A stretch of DNA of 44,077 bases, taken from the NCBI RefSeq assembly GCF_000374085.1, contig NZ_KB893582.1:1-44077 (forward strand). Reading direction: 5' to 3'. The stretch is from Spirosoma spitsbergense DSM 19989 (lineage in GTDB: Bacteria; Bacteroidota; Bacteroidia; Cytophagales; Spirosomataceae). The translations under genes were made by a program, and so were the position numbers. Under the pieces are notes generated by a model. It made no database searches. It was given only the letters and a program-made list of their open reading frames with translations, and was not told the origin of the DNA. Below, piece after piece: positions 25,116-33,515 of the stretch; within the stretch, counting starts at the first letter, position 1, and each line of letters starts with the position of its first letter.

Positions 25116-26012
25116 ATGAATTATTTAGATCAGCTCGAATCCGAATCCATCCACATCATGCGGGAGGTGGCCGGGCAATTTGAGCGACCTGCGCTGCTGT
25201 TTTCGGGTGGCAAGGACTCCATTACACTGGTGCATCTGGCTCTCAAAGCGTTCCGGCCGGGTAAACTTCCTTTTCCACTCGTTCATATCGACACGGGTCA
25301 TAACTTCCAGGAAGTACTGAATTTCCGGGATAAACTGGCGGCTCAGATCGGCGAGAAACTGATCGTTCGTCATGTGGAAGACACCATACGGGAAAAGAAA
25401 CTGAAGGAGCCAACGGGGCGGAATGCCACCCGAAATGGCCTCCAGACGTTTACCCTGCTGGATGCCATTGAAGAATGGGAATTCGATGCCTGCATTGGCG
25501 GTGCCCGTCGGGATGAAGAAAAGGCCCGGGCTAAAGAGCGCGTCTTTTCCGTGCGCGACGAGTTCGGCTCCTGGGACCCCAAACGCCAGCGACCCGAACT
25601 CTGGAACCTCTACAACGGCCGTATTCACAAAGGCGAAAACGTCCGGGTTTTCCCCATCTCTAACTGGACCGAACTGGACGTCTGGAACTACATACGGCGG
25701 GAGAAAATCGAATTGCCCAGTATCTATTTCGCCCATGAACGGGAGTTACTCATTCGTGATGGCAAATTGATGGCCACGGCCGGGGGCGTTATCAAACCCG
25801 AAGCCGACGATCAGGTAGTCCGGCGTAATGTCCGGTTCCGTACCGTGGGCGACATTTCCTGCACAGCAGCCTCCGAATCGAAGGCGGCTACGCTGGACAG
25901 TGTCATTGCCGAAATTCAGGCGACGCGCATCTCCGAGCGGGGCGAAACCCGCATGGATGATCAACTCAGCGAAGCCGCCATGGAAGACCGCAAAAAAGGC
26001 GGGTATTTTTAA
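25116..26012 (+). CDS. cysD: Sulfate adenylyltransferase subunit 2 (ATP-dependent)
   Basis: The small subunit of ATP sulfurylase, which makes APS from sulfate and ATP. I start at the ATG at 25116 (298 residues), because the longer frame from 25062 would begin with peptide encoded by the repeat array. The PP-loop is FSGGKDS at 29-35, followed by LPFPLVHIDTGHNFQE, GGARRDEEKARAKER, and FRTVGDISCTA. The end MEDRKKGGYF is the normal C-terminus. It is followed directly by a palindromic repeat and cysN. Expression of the CysD/CysN pair needs both parts, so the hairpins between them may affect relative levels. Confidence 0.93.
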   Translation: MNYLDQLESESIHIMREVAGQFERPALLFSGGKDSITLVHLALKAFRPGKLPFPLVHIDTGHNFQEVLNFRDKLAAQIGEKLIVRHVEDTIREKKLKEPTGRNATRNGLQTFTLLDAIEEWEFDACIGGARRDEEKARAKERVFSVRDEFGSWDPKRQRPELWNLYNGRIHKGENVRVFPISNWTELDVWNYIRREKIELPSIYFAHERELLIRDGKLMATAGGVIKPEADDQVVRRNVRFRTVGDISCTAASESKAATLDSVIAEIQATRISERGETRMDDQLSEAAMEDRKKGGYF

Positions 26013-26014
26013 TT

Positions 26015-26099
26015 GTGAATGAGTGAATGAGCGAATGAGCGAATACCATCCGGTGTACACGTTCATTCGCTCAATCACTCATTCGCTCAATCACTCATT
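26015..26099. repeat. Imperfect inverted repeat in the cysD-cysN spacer, GYGAATGA units
   Basis: Left arm 26015-26044 reads GTGAATGA, GTGAATGA, GCGAATGA, GCGAAT. The right arm, 26065-26099, is the complement-type array; about 26 of 30 positions pair. The loop is 20 bases. It starts 3 bases after the cysD stop and ends 6 bases before the cysN ATG. Confidence 0.9.
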
Positions 26100-26105
26100 G
26101 AGTAA

Positions 26106-27371
26106 ATGGACCTTCTTAGATTTATAACTGCCGGGTCAGTTGACGACGGCAAAAGCACGCTCATTGGGCGGCTCCTTTACGATTCCAAATCCATCCTGAC
26201 CGACCAGCTCGAAGCCATCGAGCGCGCCAGTAAAAGCCGCAATGATGGTAGTATTGATCTGGCTCTCCTTACCGACGGCCTGCGCTCCGAGCGCGAACAG
26301 GGCATCACCATTGATGTAGCGTATCGCTATTTTCAGACGCCGAAGCGCAAGTTTATTATTGTCGACGCGCCGGGACACATTCAGTACACCCGAAACATGG
26401 TGACGGGTGCCAGCAACTGTCAACTGGCCATTGTGCTGGTCGATGCGCGGCTTGGCGTGGTGGAGCAAACCCGTCGGCACTCGCTCATTGCCTCCCTGCT
26501 GGGTATCCCCCACCTGGTGGTAGCGATCAACAAGATGGATTTGGTCGGTTATTCGCAGGATGTATATTCCGACATCTGCATTCACTACGCCGATCTGGCC
26601 AAAAAGCTGAATGCGCATCAGGTTACCTACATTCCCATGAGTGCACTCAATGGCGATAACGTGGTAGACCGGTCAACGTCCATGCCCTGGTACGAAGGCC
26701 CAACCCTGCTCGACCATCTGGAAACGGTGGCTATCAACGACGAATCCGACGGAGAACCCCTTGATCGTCATCCCGCCCGTTTTCCAGTTCAGTACGTTAT
26801 CCGTCCGCAAACGGCCGAACTGCACGACTACCGGGGCTACGCGGGTAAAATTACCAGCGGACTATTTCGTAAAGGAGATTCGATAACCATTCTGCCCTCC
26901 GGTGCCACCTCGACCATTGAAGCGATTGAAGTAGCGGAGAAGCACCTGGACGAAGCCGCAACACCCCAGTCGGTTATCCTGCATCTGGCTACTGATATTG
27001 ACATTAGCCGGGGCGACCTCATCGTGCGAACTGAACGCCTGCCGGTAACCAGCCAAACGGTGGAAGCCATGCTCTGCTGGATGGATACGAAGGAACTAAA
27101 GACCGGAAGCAAATACATTTTGCAGGTAGGCACCTTCCGCACGCGTTGCTCGGTGCGGGAAATTGCGTATCAGCTCAATATTGAAACCTACGAACAGATT
27201 GAAGGCATTGACAACCTGAAGTTAAACGATATGGCCAAAGTAACCCTGCGGACTGCCCAGCCCATTAGTTTTGACCCCTATCCTAAAAACCGGACAACGG
27301 GCGGTGCTATCCTGATCGACGAAACATCGAACGTAACGGTGGGTGCCCTGATGCTAATGGGCGAAGTGTAG
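26106..27371 (+). CDS. cysN: Sulfate adenylyltransferase subunit 1 (GTPase)
   Basis: 421 residues, the GTP-hydrolysing subunit that drives APS synthesis with CysD. G1 is GSVDDGKST at 10-18, G3 DAPGH at 87-91, G4 NKMD at 142-145, with the G2-region EREQGITIDVAYRYF upstream. The beta-barrel domains II and III follow, ending in IDETSNVTVGALMLMG. The length is that of CysN alone, without a fused CysC kinase. This agrees with the iron-sulfur CysH using APS. It is the last gene of the sulfur cluster; an apparent Uma2 relic follows 44 bases later. Confidence 0.94.
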   Translation: MDLLRFITAGSVDDGKSTLIGRLLYDSKSILTDQLEAIERASKSRNDGSIDLALLTDGLRSEREQGITIDVAYRYFQTPKRKFIIVDAPGHIQYTRNMVTGASNCQLAIVLVDARLGVVEQTRRHSLIASLLGIPHLVVAINKMDLVGYSQDVYSDICIHYADLAKKLNAHQVTYIPMSALNGDNVVDRSTSMPWYEGPTLLDHLETVAINDESDGEPLDRHPARFPVQYVIRPQTAELHDYRGYAGKITSGLFRKGDSITILPSGATSTIEAIEVAEKHLDEAATPQSVILHLATDIDISRGDLIVRTERLPVTSQTVEAMLCWMDTKELKTGSKYILQVGTFRTRCSVREIAYQLNIETYEQIEGIDNLKLNDMAKVTLRTAQPISFDPYPKNRTTGGAILIDETSNVTVGALMLMGEV

Positions 27372-27415
27372 TTACCCTCGGTTTTTCGTATATTTGGTAC
27401 ATACCTCCTACAAAC

Positions 27416-28114
27416 ATGAACGAATTAGCGGCTCAATTACTCGAATCACCCCGGCGTGGACTCGCCAAAGCCCCGCAGATCATTCAGCAGGTGCAGGCTA
27501 TTCTGAATGACGAGCAAAAACGTCGGCGTGACTTTTATGAATGGATGAACGACGATATGAAATCGGACCGCCGAAGCGGCCGAATTCATTAACGGCGAAA
27601 TCGTTGTTCATTCACCGGCCCTGGAAAAGCACAATGCGGTTGTTCTGCGACTTGGTATGTTGCTAAGTGCATTTGTTGATACCCAGGAAGTAGGTATTGT
27701 TAGGCTCGAAAAAGCCCTTGTTGAGTTAACCCGCAACAGCTACGAACCCGATATCTGCTATTTGGTCTTGCTAAAGCCTCAACTATCAAACCCGACCTGC
27801 TTTACTATCCGGCTCCTGATTTAGTGGTAGAAGTACTGTCGAAAAGCACGCAGAGAAACGACCGGGAAGTCAAGTTTGAGGATTACGCAGCCCACGGCGT
27901 AGGCGAATACTGGCTCGTTGACCCTACCCGCCAGACGGTAGAACTTTTTTCCCTTGATGCCGATACGGAAGCCTACGCATTAGTTGGGCTTTTTCGGATG
28001 GGTGACGTAGCTACTAGTCAAACGCTGGCCGAATTTTCGATTCCCGTTAAGGCTATTTTTGATGCGCCTGCGAATATGGCTGCCCTTCGGACGCTGCTGT
28101 CAACAAATTCATAA
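27416..28114 (+). pseudogene. Uma2-family endonuclease-like gene with two frameshifts
   Basis: Three reading frames together make a Uma2 protein. Frame one from ATG at 27416 gives a start ending in FYEWMNDDMK, then runs into a stop. From about 27579 the next frame gives AEFINGEIVVHSPALEKHN and SYEPDICY. A missing T at about 27761-27763 then shifts to the final frame, with FGLAKAS, DLLYYPAPDLVVEVLSKS and EYWLVDP. The PD-(D/E)XK-like acidic residues sit in these parts. The first break may be a 16-base insertion or a single-base change. The two shifts restore the original phase. Uma2 genes are abundant in Cytophagales and often decayed. A TATATTTG -7-like element precedes the start. Confidence 0.8.
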
Positions 28115-28123
28115 CAACGGGTT

Positions 28124-28171
28124 GCCTACAGAAAAGCCCCGGGAGTAAACTTCCGGGGCTTTTCTGTAGGC
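28124..28171. terminator. Bidirectional terminator between the Uma2 relic and glyS
   Basis: Arms 28124-28142 and 28153-28171 form a perfect 19-bp stem with a 10-base loop. The core AAAAGCCCCGG with CCGGGGCTTTT gives an A/T flank on each side, so it serves both convergent units. Confidence 0.88.
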
Positions 28172-28185
28172 TGATGGATCAATTT

Positions 28186-29709
28186 TTACATTTTCTCCAG
28201 CAAACGCTCCATCGACACTTCCTGCCCAATGTGGGCTTTCAACTCACTAATAGGAATACGAATTTGTTCTGTGGTATCCCGGTAACGAACGGTTACGGTG
28301 TCGTCCTCCAGCGTCTGGTAATCGACAGCGATACAGAAGGGCGTGCCGATCAGATCCTGCCGGGTGTAGCGTTTCCCGATGGCATCACGCTCTTCCATAA
28401 TGACCCGAAACTCGAAGCGAAGGCTCTTCATGATTTCTTCCGCTTTTTCGGGCAAACCGTCTTTCCGAACGAGGGGGAATATGGCGGCTTTAATGGGGGC
28501 CAGTGCCGGATGCAGTTTCAGGTACGTCCGCTCTTTCTGCTGGTCGCCCTCGCCAACAACCTCTTTCGTAAAGGCATTGCAGAACACAGCCAGAAACAGC
28601 CGGTCGGCCCCAACGGAGGTTTCCACTACGTACGGCACGTAATTACCGAAGGGCTTGCCCGTTGCCGGATCAATGTCATTGTCGAAGTACTGTTGTTTTT
28701 TGCGGCTCAGTTCCTGGTGCGCTTTCAGGTCAAAATCAGTGCGGGAGTGAATGCCTTCCATTTCGCGGAAGCCGAACGGAAACTTGTACTCGATGTCCAC
28801 GGCAGCATTGGCGTAGTGCGCCAGTTTCTCGTGAATGTGAAACTTTAGTTTTTCGGCGGGGAGTCCTATGGCCTGATGGAATTTCATCCGCGTATCGCGC
28901 CAGGTTTCGTACCACTTCATTTCGGTGCCGGGGCGTACGAAGAACTGCATTTCCATCTGTTCGAACTCACGCATCCGGAAGGTGAACTGCCGGGCTACGA
29001 TCTCATTCCGGAAGGCCTTTCCAATCTGGGCAATACCAAACGGAATCTTCATCCGGCCCGTTTTCTGCACGTTCAGGAAATTAACGAAAATACCCTGCGC
29101 GGTTTCGGGGCGGAGGTAAATCAAACTGGCATCTTCGGCCAGCGAACCCACCTGCGTTGAAAACATCAGGTTGAACTGCCTTACTTCCGTCCAGTTATCC
29201 GTACCCGAAACGGGGTCTTTGATGCCCTCAGCTATGATCAGGTTCCGAACGCCTTCCAGATCATTATCGCCCAGCAAACGGCCCATTTCCTGCAACAATG
29301 CCGTGCTTTTCGCTTCGTCGCCCGCGTTGGCGTAGGCTTCGGCTTTTAGTTCGAGAAGCTGGTCGGCCCGGTACCGTTTTTTGGAGTCCCGGTTGTCAAT
29401 CATCGGGTCGTTGAAGGAGTCAACGTGGCCCGACGCTTTCCAGGTGAGCGGGTGCATAAAGATGGAGGCATCAATCCCAACTACCGGTCCGCCGTCGCGG
29501 TTATCGTGCAGTTGGGTCATGGCCTTCCACCAAAGTGTTTTGAGGTTATTCTTGAGTTCTACGCCATTCTGACCATAGTCGTACACGGCCTGTAGTCCAT
29601 CATAAATTTCAGAGGATGGGAATACAAAGCCATATTCCTTGGCGTGGGCGATAATATCCTGCAATGTGGCCGCCGGGGAACCGGTGGCGGGTGTTTGTGT
29701 AGTATTCAT
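28186..29709 (-). CDS. glyS: Glycyl-tRNA synthetase, alpha2 dimer type
   Basis: A class II synthetase of the single-chain (eukaryote-like) kind, charging tRNA-Gly. I choose the Met at 29709 (507 residues), since the longer frame to 29826 adds an unrelated start. Features are the AKEYGFVFPSSEIYDG start, GHVDSFNDPMID, motif 2 with FRNEIVARQFTFRMREFEQ, and motif 3 with SVGADRLFLAVF. The anticodon-binding C-terminal domain begins near HPALAPIKAAIFPLV and ends in IGQEVSMERLLEKM. All catalytic parts are intact. Its 3' end shares the hairpin terminator with the Uma2 relic. Confidence 0.95.
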   Translation of the reverse strand: MNTTQTPATGSPAATLQDIIAHAKEYGFVFPSSEIYDGLQAVYDYGQNGVELKNNLKTLWWKAMTQLHDNRDGGPVVGIDASIFMHPLTWKASGHVDSFNDPMIDNRDSKKRYRADQLLELKAEAYANAGDEAKSTALLQEMGRLLGDNDLEGVRNLIIAEGIKDPVSGTDNWTEVRQFNLMFSTQVGSLAEDASLIYLRPETAQGIFVNFLNVQKTGRMKIPFGIAQIGKAFRNEIVARQFTFRMREFEQMEMQFFVRPGTEMKWYETWRDTRMKFHQAIGLPAEKLKFHIHEKLAHYANAAVDIEYKFPFGFREMEGIHSRTDFDLKAHQELSRKKQQYFDNDIDPATGKPFGNYVPYVVETSVGADRLFLAVFCNAFTKEVVGEGDQQKERTYLKLHPALAPIKAAIFPLVRKDGLPEKAEEIMKSLRFEFRVIMEERDAIGKRYTRQDLIGTPFCIAVDYQTLEDDTVTVRYRDTTEQIRIPISELKAHIGQEVSMERLLEKM

Positions 29710-29759
29710 ACGTGGGCGCAAAAATACAGTTTTCTGCCCAAGTGCCACTTTAAGACCTG

Positions 29760-30077
29760 CTATAATTTGACGACCCCGCCTGGCGACGATTGGCCAACGA
29801 TTATAAGTACACAGGACTGACGACAAGAAAGGAACAGCGTAAAAAGTAATCGGACCGGGCCCGCCTGGGTAACGACGAAACCGCCCCAGGAATGCCCAGC
29901 GAGTACAACCAGCCCGTCAATCCGGGCAAGGACCCGTTTCGTAGACATTACCTCATCTTCCAGCGAGGTAGTAGGATTCTGCATCGCCACCGTGTTGTAT
30001 CCTGTAGCCCGTAACAAAGGAATCGCATTGCTCCAGGAAGACCTATCGGCCCATCATCCGTGTACAAACACTATGGT
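29760..30077 (-). pseudogene. Truncated alpha/beta hydrolase relic
   Basis: On the minus strand PTIVFVHG is followed by a TGA (30054-30056), then WADRSSWSNAIPLLRATGYN, TVAMQNPTTSLEDEVMSTKR, and the nucleophile elbow AGHSWGG with FVVTQAG. This matches secreted alpha/beta hydrolases with VHGAWADGSSW and GHSWGG. After TQAG the homology ends, and the catalytic Asp and His region is lost. The 5' end with its signal peptide is also missing. The gene is thus broken at both ends, with at least one nonsense codon. The boundaries are approximate. Confidence 0.7.
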
Positions 30078-30081
30078 TGGT

Positions 30082-30124
30082 TTTTTTGCTGGCTGCTGGC
30101 ATCTGCCCAGCAGCCAGCAAAAAA
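30082..30124. repeat. Perfect 18-bp inverted repeat
   Basis: Arms 30082-30099 and 30107-30124 pair perfectly around a 7-base loop (CATCTGC). The T run is at the 5' side and the A run at the 3' side on both strands, so it is not a usual intrinsic terminator. It separates the hydrolase relic from the esterase relic. Confidence 0.85.
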
Positions 30125-30172
30125 GAACTTAACCGTTTTCATTTTTTTTGGTCACCACAAATAGTGACGGAC

Positions 30173-31174
30173 TTATTGCAACGCTTTTTTGAGTTCGGCC
30201 CCGGCCTGCAACATAGCCGAATGGGTGCCGGGTACCGTACTGATGGCGTTTAGCAGACCCCAGTCGTGAATCATACCGTTGTAGCGGGTGCAGGTAGGCA
30301 GGTAGGGAACCCCGGCTTCATCGAGTTTGCGGGCATAGGCTTCGCCCTCGTCGCGCAGGATGTCATTTTCGGCCGTTTGAACGAGTGCCGGGGGCAACCC
30401 TTGTAACTGCTCGGTGGTAGCGTGCAGGGGCGAAGCATAGATTTCTTTACGCTCGTCGGGATCTGTGGTGTAGTTGTCCCACATCCACATCATCAGGCTC
30501 CGGGTCAGGAACCGGTCCTCGGCAAACAACTGATACGATTCGGTATCGAAGTTGGCATTAGTAACAGGCCAGAAGAGGACCTGCATTTTCAACTCGGGAC
30601 CGCCTTTCTCTTTGGCCATCAGGGCCACTACGGTGGCCATGTTGCCGCCAACGCTATTGCCGGCCACCGCCAGCCGGGAGCCATCAACGCCTATCTCGCG
30701 TCCGTTTTCAGCGACCCACTTCGTTGCCGCGTACGCCTGATTGATGGCCACGGGGTAGTGCGCTTCGGGCGAGGGCGTGTAATCGACAAACACGGCAGCG
30801 GCACCCGAATAAACAACCAGGTCACGAACCATGCGCTGGTGGGTCGGGTAATCGCCCAACACCCAGCCGCCCCCGTAGAAGAACATGAACACCGGCAGGT
30901 TGTCGCCCGCGTTTTCGGGTTTCACCACGTGTAGTTTAAGCGGCTGGCCGTCGTGCGTAATGGTTTTTTCTGATTCGGTAATGCCCGAGAGGTCAACCTC
31001 AACCTATGCCTGCGCCCCACTGAGCACCGCGCGGGCAGCCTCGGGGGTTTTCTTTTCGAGCGGTTCGTCGGCATTGGCATTCAGCTCTTTCAGAAACGCC
31101 CGGACGTGGGTGTCAATAAGCGGGTCAACGGCGGGATCGACCGTTCGGGTTTCCATGTTTGATTCAGTCGCCAT
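30173..31174 (-). pseudogene. HSL-type alpha/beta hydrolase (esterase) interrupted by a TAG codon
   Basis: The frame from the ATG at 31174 gives a start VDPAVDPLIDTHVRAFLKEL, then a TAG at 31004-31006 after SGAQA. The same frame continues with VEVDLSGITESEKTITHDGQ, then LPVFMFFYGGGWVLGDYPTH (oxyanion HGGG-like), the nucleophile motif GNSVGGNMA, and a final IHDWGLLNA. Together they make about 333 codons, a normal length for bacterial hormone-sensitive-lipase-like esterases. Relatives have the HGG oxyanion motif; here it is YGGG. An internal GTG at 30928 could start a shorter product, but this would lack the N-terminal cap. It is last in the redox operon. An in-frame stop from one base change is the simplest reading. 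Confidence 0.75.
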
Positions 31175-31240
31175 AAGTAGTAACGGAGTTATTGAGTCAT
31201 AAAACAACCGTTCGATCAAGCGTCCTGTTTTTCTGAAAGG

Positions 31241-31921
31241 TTATTTTTTCAGCAACCCGACAAGCGTTTTCGCTGCTTCTTCCGAGGAAGCCGGGTTCTG
31301 GCCCGTAATCAGCATGCCGTCGGTGACTACGTACGACGCCCAGTCGCTGCTTTTACTGTAGTGGCCTCCCTTGCGCTTCAATTCGTCTTCCAGCAGGAAC
31401 GGAACCACGTCGGTAAGCTGGACTGCTTCTTCCTCCGTATTGGTAAAGCCGGTTACTTTTTTGCCTTTCACCAGTGGGTCGCCCTGCTCGTCGGTCACGT
31501 TCAGTAATACGGCAGGAGCGTGACAAACGGCCGCTACGGGCTTGCCCGCTTTCCAGAAATTCTGGATGAGCTGAATGGAGTTCTGATCCTGGTTCAGGTC
31601 CCACATCGGGCCGTGGCCACCGGGATAGAATACCGCATCAAAATCGTCGGCGTTCACGTCGCTGAGTTTGCTGGTGTTGGCCAGTAACTGCTGCAAGGCC
31701 TCATCCTGATCGAACCGGTGGGTTGCCTCGGTCTGGTTGCCGGGTTCGGCACTTTTAGGGTCAATAGGCGGCTGACCACCCTTGGGCGATGCCAGTGTAA
31801 TGGTGGCTCCGGCGTCTTTCAGGGTATAGTAGGGAGCGGCAAATTCTTCGATCCAGAAACCGGTTTTCTCACCGGTGTCACCTAACTCGCTGTGCGAGGT
31901 CAATACAATTAATACGTTCAT
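31241..31921 (-). CDS. DJ-1/PfpI-family glutamine amidotransferase-like protein
   Basis: 226 residues from the Met at 31921; a longer frame reaches 32005 but adds an unlikely basic leader. The nucleophile elbow is AVCHAP with C133-H134, and E25-E26 lie in GFWIEEFAAPYYTLKDAG. This fits the HchA/Hsp31-like branch of DJ-1/PfpI (YDR533C-type) that detoxify glyoxals or act in stress response. FYPGGHGPMWDL and a HYSKSSDWASYVVTDG tail complete the fold. It is part of the minus-strand redox operon, 88 bases after the DsbA-like gene. A glyoxalase III or deglycase role is likely but not proven. Confidence 0.88.
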   Translation of the reverse strand: MNVLIVLTSHSELGDTGEKTGFWIEEFAAPYYTLKDAGATITLASPKGGQPPIDPKSAEPGNQTEATHRFDQDEALQQLLANTSKLSDVNADDFDAVFYPGGHGPMWDLNQDQNSIQLIQNFWKAGKPVAAVCHAPAVLLNVTDEQGDPLVKGKKVTGFTNTEEEAVQLTDVVPFLLEDELKRKGGHYSKSSDWASYVVTDGMLITGQNPASSEEAAKTLVGLLKK

Positions 31922-32009
31922 GAGACTTTGTTTTTTAATGGCCGCTCTTTTTTTCGGGAGCAGCCGGGTTGATGCGTGATTGTGCGCCGACAGGTTGTCG
32001 GGCACCTGA

Positions 32010-32702
32010 CTAACAATTGCCGTCGATATCGCAGAAGTCTTCGCCCGGTGCTGCTACCAGCGTTGGTTTTCCCTCCTGCCATACCTGGTCCAGTACCCTG
32101 GCGAATACCTCCGTGGGTTGAGCCCCGCTCACGGCGTATTTATCGTTGAAGACGTAAAACGGTACGCCCTGTACCCCGATCTGGTAAGCGTAATACTGGT
32201 CTTTGCGCACCTCTTCTTCGTAGGCATCACTTTCCAGCACCTGCCGGGCCTCATCGGCGTTCAGGCCAACTTCAGTAGCCAGCTTCACCAGCGTAGCCAC
32301 GTCGCCGACGTTCTCGCCTTCGGTGTAATAGGCGTGGAATACCCGCTCTTTCAATTCATTCTGCAGCCCTTTCGTTTTGGCAAAGTGTAACAGCCGGTGG
32401 GCCATCATGGTGTTATTGATGATGGCCTTGTCAAAGTCATAGTTCAGGCCCACCTCTTTGGCAATGGCCGCCATGCCGTCGTTCATGCGCTTGCCATCGG
32501 CGGTGGTGCCGCCTTTACGCCGACCCAGGTACTCGTGTACCGACTGACCTTCTACGTATTCCATATCAGGATCGAGCTGGAAGCTTTTCCACTCGATCTC
32601 AACCGTTTCTTTAGCCCCGAATTTTTCGAGGGCCAGTTCAAACTTCCGTTTGCCGATGTAGCAGAACGGGCATACAACGTCACTCCATATCTCGACTTTC
32701 AT
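32010..32702 (-). CDS. DsbA-family oxidoreductase (FrnE-like)
   Basis: 230 residues from ATG at 32702, starting MKVEIWSDVVCPFCYIGKRK, with redox Cys C11 and C14 (CPFC). FrnE-like proteins are cytoplasmic thioredoxin-fold proteins with a helical insert; here NNTMMAHRLLHFAKTKGLQ and GVQGVPFYVFNDKYAVSGAQ are the family's usual segments, including the cis-Pro GVP. No signal peptide, so it acts in the cytoplasm. A dithiol oxidoreductase or polyketide-like isomerase role is known for relatives. It sits 43 bases behind the SDR gene in the redox operon, which fits a thiol or electrophile stress response. Confidence 0.9.
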   Translation of the reverse strand: MKVEIWSDVVCPFCYIGKRKFELALEKFGAKETVEIEWKSFQLDPDMEYVEGQSVHEYLGRRKGGTTADGKRMNDGMAAIAKEVGLNYDFDKAIINNTMMAHRLLHFAKTKGLQNELKERVFHAYYTEGENVGDVATLVKLATEVGLNADEARQVLESDAYEEEVRKDQYYAYQIGVQGVPFYVFNDKYAVSGAQPTEVFARVLDQVWQEGKPTLVAAPGEDFCDIDGNC

Positions 32703-32745
32703 AGCGTTTGTTAGTTTAGTCCGGCAGGCGTATCGGACCGGGGCT

Positions 32746-33462
32746 TTAGGGATTCGTTGAGTAGATGGATGCGTCCTTGACAAACACCCGCCGGTTCAGT
32801 TTCAATTGCGAGACAATGAGCTCGGCAAAATCCTCGGGCTGCATCATTCGGTCCTCATTGTTATTTATGAGGTTCGAACTACGGGCCAGATCGGTAACCA
32901 CCGTACTGGGAGCCAGGGCCGTAACCCGGACATTGTGTTTGCGCACTTCCTGCATCAGAGACTCGGTCAGGCCCATCACACCGAACTTCGACGCGCTGTA
33001 GGCACTGGTTCCGGCGTTGCCTTTCAGGCCGGCCGTCGAAGAAATATTCACGATGTCGCCGGTTTTGCGGTCGATCATCTGCGGCAGCACTGCCCGGGTC
33101 ACGTAATACGTACCGAACAGGTTTACCTTTACCTGATTCTCCCAGTCGGCTGGTTCCAGTTCCAGAAACTTCCCGAACGTACCCGTACCGGCATTGTTGA
33201 TCAGAATATCGATGTTGCCCAGTGCCGACTGAATACGCTCGACAGCCGCATTGACGGAGGCAATATCACTCACATCGGCCGTGGCAATGGCGGTTTTCAC
33301 GCCCGTAGCCTTTAGTTCGTCGGCTACCGCCTGCAGGTCCTTTTCGGTGCGGGCGACGAGACCCACCTGAACCCCTTCGTTCGCCAGCGCGATGGCAATA
33401 GCCCGGCCAATGCCTTTACCGGCACCGGTGACAAGGGCAACTTTTCCTGTTAGTGATTCCAT
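32746..33462 (-). CDS. Short-chain dehydrogenase/reductase (FabG-like)
   Basis: 238 residues, classical SDR. The NAD(P) motif is TGAGKGIG at 12-19, the NNAG motif at 89-92, and the catalytic set S141, Y155 and K159 in SAYSASKFG. Residues R38-T39 after the second strand suggest NADP(H) use. The family includes 3-oxoacyl-ACP reductases and many detoxifying ketoreductases. The gene lies 53 bases after the Old Yellow Enzyme gene and 43 before the DsbA-like gene. In this setting, a carbonyl-reducing role in stress detoxification is more likely than the fatty-acid fabG. That is inferred from context only. Confidence 0.88.
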   Translation of the reverse strand: MESLTGKVALVTGAGKGIGRAIAIALANEGVQVGLVARTEKDLQAVADELKATGVKTAIATADVSDIASVNAAVERIQSALGNIDILINNAGTGTFGKFLELEPADWENQVKVNLFGTYYVTRAVLPQMIDRKTGDIVNISSTAGLKGNAGTSAYSASKFGVMGLTESLMQEVRKHNVRVTALAPSTVVTDLARSSNLINNNEDRMMQPEDFAELIVSQLKLNRRVFVKDASIYSTNP

Positions 33463-33515
33463 AGTTTATAGATTAACGGCCACAGGGCCGGAGATGTTAG
33501 TAAATAGATTCTTAA

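Noticed and set aside
28174..28848. 224-codon frame opposite glyS
   Set aside because: Shadow of glyS on the other strand, without domain signals.
30082..30124. Intrinsic terminator reading of the 18-bp palindrome
   Set aside because: The T run is on the 5' side and the A run on the 3' side, so neither strand has a U tract after the stem.
22737..31174. Stop-codon reassignment or programmed read-through
   Set aside because: All three stop codons interrupt relics, and these genes also show truncation and frameshifts; essential genes in the window use normal stops.
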